From: Dehalococcoidia bacterium
GTDB lineage: Bacteria; Chloroflexota; Dehalococcoidia; UBA2979
DNA: 5,291 bases
Assembly (NCBI GenBank): GCA_023228765.1
Contig: JALOAM010000192.1
Coordinates: 1-5,291, forward strand
Direction: 5' to 3'
How positions within the stretch are numbered: position 1 is the stretch's first letter; every line of letters starts with the position of its first letter. Shown in pieces: positions 4,202 to 5,291 of this stretch. Below the pieces are notes generated by a model. That model saw nothing but the letters and a program-made list of their open reading frames with translations. It was not told where the DNA came from and ran no database searches. The translations under genes and the position numbers were made by a program.

Positions 4202-5291
4202 AATTCCCGCCGTATAGCTGCTTGCCACGCGGCGCGAGATCGACCTCGTTTGGCCTCACGGGACCCGTGACGCGCTGGAAGACCGTCGCACCGTTGTCGA
4301 AGATCGCGACGTAGCGCCACTCGTTGTCGATCAGCTCACGGAGGGCGTCACAGCACGTCTCCGGCACGTATACGTAGTCGAAGTCCTCGAGGTTGCTCAG
4401 CTGACCGAGGCAGTTGCCCTCGCCGGGGAGGCACATCTGCGCCATGGTCTGAAGCTCCTGGCGTCGGGTGAACTCACCGCTCACCCATTCATAGCCCTGC
4501 ACCGTGGCGACGTTCTCGCGCTCCGCCAGGGCCGGGAACCACTCACCGTCACGGTCCGCGTACCAACCGTTGCGGCTGAGGACGAGGAAGCGGGCGTCAC
4601 GCGGCGTCTCCTGCGCGATCCACTCCATCGCCTGCACGTCGGCGTCCGTCAGGGCGCGCAGGTAGCGCTGGTCGCCGAAGTCGTCCTCCAGCGATGCGCC
4701 GACGAGGAAGAGGAGCGCGACGCCGCCGACCGCGGCGACCGCGAGACGCCGCTTCCGGCGCTCACTGCCGATCGCGGTCCCCGTGCGCAGCAGCGCCGGG
4801 CCGAGGACGTCGCGCGCGGCGACGGCGGCAAGCATCGCGATCGGGATCGTCGCCAGCGTGGGGAACGCCCTCGTGCCCATGACGACGGTGGCGACCCACC
4901 ACGCCGGGAGGAGCCACTGGCCCCGGACGGCTGCGTAGATCGCGCCGATCAGGCCGAGGCCGGCGATCACGGGGAAGAACGGCTCGCCGGTGTGGACGGG
5001 GTTCGTGAGGCTCCGCCACATCATCTCGACGTCCATCTGGCCGATCGCCGAACCACCGAACTCGCGCGCGGCAAGGAACGGGTCCAGCCCGTGGCGAGCG
5101 ATGACGAGCGTGAGCCACGGCAGCGTGATGGCGAAGGCACCAAGGCCGATCGCGCCGAGCATCAGCAGGCGGCGGCGTTGCACCTCGTGCGTGGCCCAGG
5201 GGAACAGCGTGAACAACGGCAGGCTGGCGAGCGCCCAGGCGGCCGTCTCCAGCGTGGTGAGCAGCGTGAGGCCCACGAGCACCGCGGCCCG
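4200..5291 (-). CDS. C-terminal part of a polytopic membrane protein, possibly GT-C glycosyltransferase-like (partial)
   Basis: The frame is open to the window edge, so the N-terminus is missing; 363 residues are visible. Counting from the GTG at 5282, hydrophobic segments lie at about 2-30, 38-62, 102-120, 122-160 (one or two spans) and 180-197, with RRKRR (175-179) before the last as a likely cytoplasmic anchor. After it comes a polar domain of about 160 residues, probably outside the membrane, with TDADVQAMEWIAQETPRDARFLVLS (211-235) and EWFPALAERENVATVQGYEW (247-266). This layout resembles large predicted membrane proteins of the GT-C glycosyltransferase type, which move sugars from lipid-linked donors. 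The catalytic first loop would lie outside the window, so this is resemblance only. The outer domain has four cysteines, C284, C291, C310 and C311, possibly disulfide-forming. The gene converges on fakB. Confidence 0.72.
   Translation of the reverse strand, partial: RAAVLVGLTLLTTLETAAWALASLPLFTLFPWATHEVQRRRLLMLGAIGLGAFAITLPWLTLVIARHGLDPFLAAREFGGSAIGQMDVEMMWRSLTNPVHTGEPFFPVIAGLGLIGAIYAAVRGQWLLPAWWVATVVMGTRAFPTLATIPIAMLAAVAARDVLGPALLRTGTAIGSERRKRRLAVAAVGGVALLFLVGASLEDDFGDQRYLRALTDADVQAMEWIAQETPRDARFLVLSRNGWYADRDGEWFPALAERENVATVQGYEWVSGEFTRRQELQTMAQMCLPGEGNCLGQLSNLEDFDYVYVPETCCDALRELIDNEWRYVAIFDNGATVFQRVTGPVRPNEVDLAPRGKQLYGGN

Overview
The window is high-GC bacterial chromosomal DNA (roughly 70 % G+C by eye, with G/C-ending codons in all main genes). 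It holds five recognisable genes and a short tail of a sixth. Gene content (zinc-ribbon bL28, a YloV/DAK2-type FakA, a DegV-type FakB, and a large multi-spanning membrane protein with an outer C-terminal domain) together with an apparently leaderless promoter fits a high-GC Chloroflexota-like or other high-GC Gram-positive-type lineage. This placement is an inference from gene style, not a proof.

Layout. Positions 1-44 look like the C-terminal end of an upstream plus-strand gene. A plus-strand crotonase-family gene (123-974) follows, with a strong Shine-Dalgarno. It converges on the minus-strand bL28 gene (rpmB, 1121-1369). The 146 bp between them carry a C-rich/G-rich hairpin element with G-quadruplex potential on the minus strand, and a perfect 34-bp palindrome that probably ends transcription from both sides. 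A 207-bp divergent intergenic region separates rpmB from the plus-strand fakA homologue (1577-3238, TTG start). After 78 bp comes a plus-strand fakB/DegV homologue (3317-4183), which has its own sigma70-like promoter placed so that the transcript should begin at or next to the ATG. It converges, with only 16 bp between, on the C-terminal part of a minus-strand polytopic membrane protein (4200-5291) that runs off the window.

How the genes fit together. The FakA-like and FakB-like proteins are the two halves of fatty acid kinase. FakB carries the fatty acid and FakA phosphorylates it with ATP to acyl-phosphate, the entry point to phospholipid synthesis from free fatty acids. The upstream crotonase also acts on acyl-CoA type substrates, but the convergent rpmB and the terminator separate it from the fak pair, so a shared pathway is only a possibility. 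The window is mostly ordinary housekeeping and lipid-related sequence; I do not see a mobile element, CRISPR array, tRNA/rRNA or a convincing new multi-gene system. The most interesting points are the leaderless fakB promoter inside a fakA-fakB pair, the changed central motif in FakA, and the structured convergent intergenic regions.
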